Under the pieces are notes generated by a model that saw only the letters and a list, made by a program, of their open reading frames with translations, had not been told where the DNA came from and searched no databases. From CAYSDH01 sp964429805 (GTDB lineage Bacteria; Bacteroidota; Bacteroidia; Flavobacteriales_D; JABDKJ01): a stretch of DNA of 53,047 nucleotides. Positions 52,460-53,047 of this stretch are shown here, piece after piece. Position 1 is the first letter of the stretch. Each line of letters opens with the position of its first letter. The position numbers and the translations under genes were made by a program. The stretch spans positions 1-53,047 of the forward strand of contig CAYSDH010000016.1 in assembly GCA_964429805.1 (NCBI GenBank). Direction: 5' to 3'.

Positions 52460-52517
52460 GGTGTGAGGTGTGCGTGGGGAAAGCTTACACTATGACTATT
52501 CTCTTTTTCAATTTTTG

Positions 52518-52564
52518 ATGTGCGCTAACGTACCCACGTATATGTCACGGATGGAGGCGGAGCC
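52518..52564 (+). repeat. direct repeat, copy 1
   Basis: Begins ATGTGCGCTAACGTAC, then a variable middle, then CACGG and GGCGGAGCC. The first 16 bases are identical in copy 2, and the remainder agrees apart from a few substitutions and one gap. The distance between copy starts is 467 bp. Confidence 0.85.
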
Positions 52565-52880
52565 AATCTTCTCTGATGGTGAGTGGGCGGCTTTGAGCGG
52601 GTCTGTGATATATGCCTTGTTGTAGCACGTATTTTCTTTTTGGTTGTGGATTCGCTTTTCGATTACAAGTTAGTGATTCGATACAAATTCAACTTCCTTT
52701 TAACCTTCCTTCATTTTTTCCTTGATGAAAAAACGAAGCAAAAAAATCAAGAAAGAAAAATCCTTCCGCCCGGCACTTCCCTTCTTGAGATTCGCCAGCC
52801 GCTAGGCACTCTCGTCTTCATCAGTTTTTGAGTCGAATCAGGTTAAGAATGTTGCCTCGAAGGAAATTCTCGCCAGCACC

Positions 52881-52901
52881 GGCCCGGTTTTCTTTCGGGC
52901 C
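52881..52901 (+). repeat. GC-rich hairpin in the gene-free stretch
   Basis: GGCCCG (52881-52886) and CGGGCC (52896-52901) form a 6-bp stem with a 9-nt loop; TTTTTT follows seven bases later. It could be a weak terminator or part of a dispersed repeat. No nearby transcript requires it. Confidence 0.45.
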
Positions 52902-52984
52902 ACCGCACTTTTTTAATCCGACTTAAACCTCAAAATCCTTTTCTAGAGAGTCCGTGAGAGTTATCGTCTTTGAGGTGATGGACT

Positions 52985-53030
52985 ATGTGCGCTAACGTAC
53001 ACAGTGTATGCCACGGCCAAGGGCGGAGCC
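52985..53030 (+). repeat. direct repeat, copy 2
   Basis: Same unit as copy 1 (ATGTGCGCTAACGTAC ... CACGG ... GGGCGGAGCC). It contains the short palindrome TACACAGTGTA at 52998-53008. The sequence beyond it is lost at the window edge, so the full repeat length is unknown. Confidence 0.85.
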
Positions 53031-53047
53031 TGGCGATAGAGAGGTGA

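Larger units (their letters stand above)
52460..53047. other. gene-free stretch with repeated and foldable elements
   Basis: I see no credible gene in these 588 bases. An open frame at 52583-52831 (82 codons) is low-complexity and crosses the repeat, so it is rejected. The stretch holds two copies of a 46/47-bp direct repeat (52518-52564 and 52985-53030), an inverted repeat near copy 1, an inverted repeat CTTGAT/ATCAAG (52721-52726 and 52746-52751) embedded in poly-T/poly-A, and a GC-rich hairpin at 52881-52901. The second repeat copy is cut by the window end. Confidence 0.75.

Noticed and set aside
52583..52831. 82-codon open frame in the terminal gap
   Set aside because: Begins inside the repeat unit, is rich in Phe/Leu/Lys from T and A tracts, and crosses a poly-T/poly-A inverted repeat; not protein-like.

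Overview
The window reads as a contig from a Gram-negative member of the Bacteroidota, probably a marine Flavobacteriales/Cryomorphaceae-like lineage or a close relative (placement is inference). Supporting signs: three secreted proteins end in type IX secretion (T9SS) sorting domains with the 'YPNP' signature; one carries Cys-rich 'DPxAxNYDxxAxxDDGSC' repeats; promoters look like the Bacteroidota -7 box TAnnTTTG or a TTCG variant; LPS genes (Kdo, heptose) are present; there is a beta-propeller ('Reg_prop') histidine kinase and several lipoproteins with the 'C-K-K-D' surface-export style. A run of ten Ns at 28035-28044 inside that kinase shows a draft or metagenome assembly. The content is mostly chromosomal housekeeping. 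I saw no phage, CRISPR, tRNA, rRNA or transposase gene.

Layout. 1-558: N-terminal part of an alpha/beta hydrolase leaving the window. 647-2028: overlapping pair for Kdo synthesis (single-domain arabinose-5-phosphate isomerase, KdsA). 2018-3630 (-): a sulfotransferase-fold gene overlapping a class IV aminotransferase gene. 3692-6724 (-): secreted gluzincin protease. 6809-10166: PhnP-like hydrolase, a conserved 475-aa orphan, and a GTP cyclohydrolase I / PTPS pterin pair. 10249-14304 (-): 1351-aa VCBS-repeat T9SS protein. 14412-15377: heptose epimerase HldD. 15431-19533: MerR and M23 peptidase divergent from alaS. 19602-20141 (-): small membrane protein. 20319-26205 (-): fatty-acid beta-oxidation operon, MarR regulator first, with a double palindromic operator at its promoter. 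26304-29484 (-): hybrid-sensor-like histidine kinase without a receiver. 29623-35164 (+): proline/glutamate semialdehyde dehydrogenase, DivIC/FtsB-like, and both subunits of methylmalonyl-CoA mutase. 35199-41516: peptidases, lipoproteins, TPR protein, FKBP isomerase, and a secreted cytochrome c/copper monooxygenase fusion. 41623-47637: Lgt, a VWA + MoxR-type AAA pair, Smr-less MutS2, small membrane protein. 47652-49161 (-): NamZ exo-muramidase with an EF-hand protein. 49206/49176-52459 (+): LolC/E-type permease, a cystathionine beta-synthase-like enzyme, and a signal-peptide-less BtuF-like protein. 52460-53047: a gene-free stretch holding a repeated, foldable element.

How parts fit: kdsD-like, kdsA and hldD feed the LPS inner core. 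The MarR-fadN-fadA-fadE operon degrades long-chain acyl-CoA, and methylmalonyl-CoA mutase takes odd-chain or propionate carbon to succinyl-CoA using cobalamin, for which the BtuF-like protein could be a relevant binder (inference). Lgt, the lipoproteins and the permease belong to envelope biogenesis. The less-charted parts are the sulfotransferase/aminotransferase pair, the VWA-AAA pair, the cytochrome-PHM fusion, the 475-aa orphan and the terminal repeat region.
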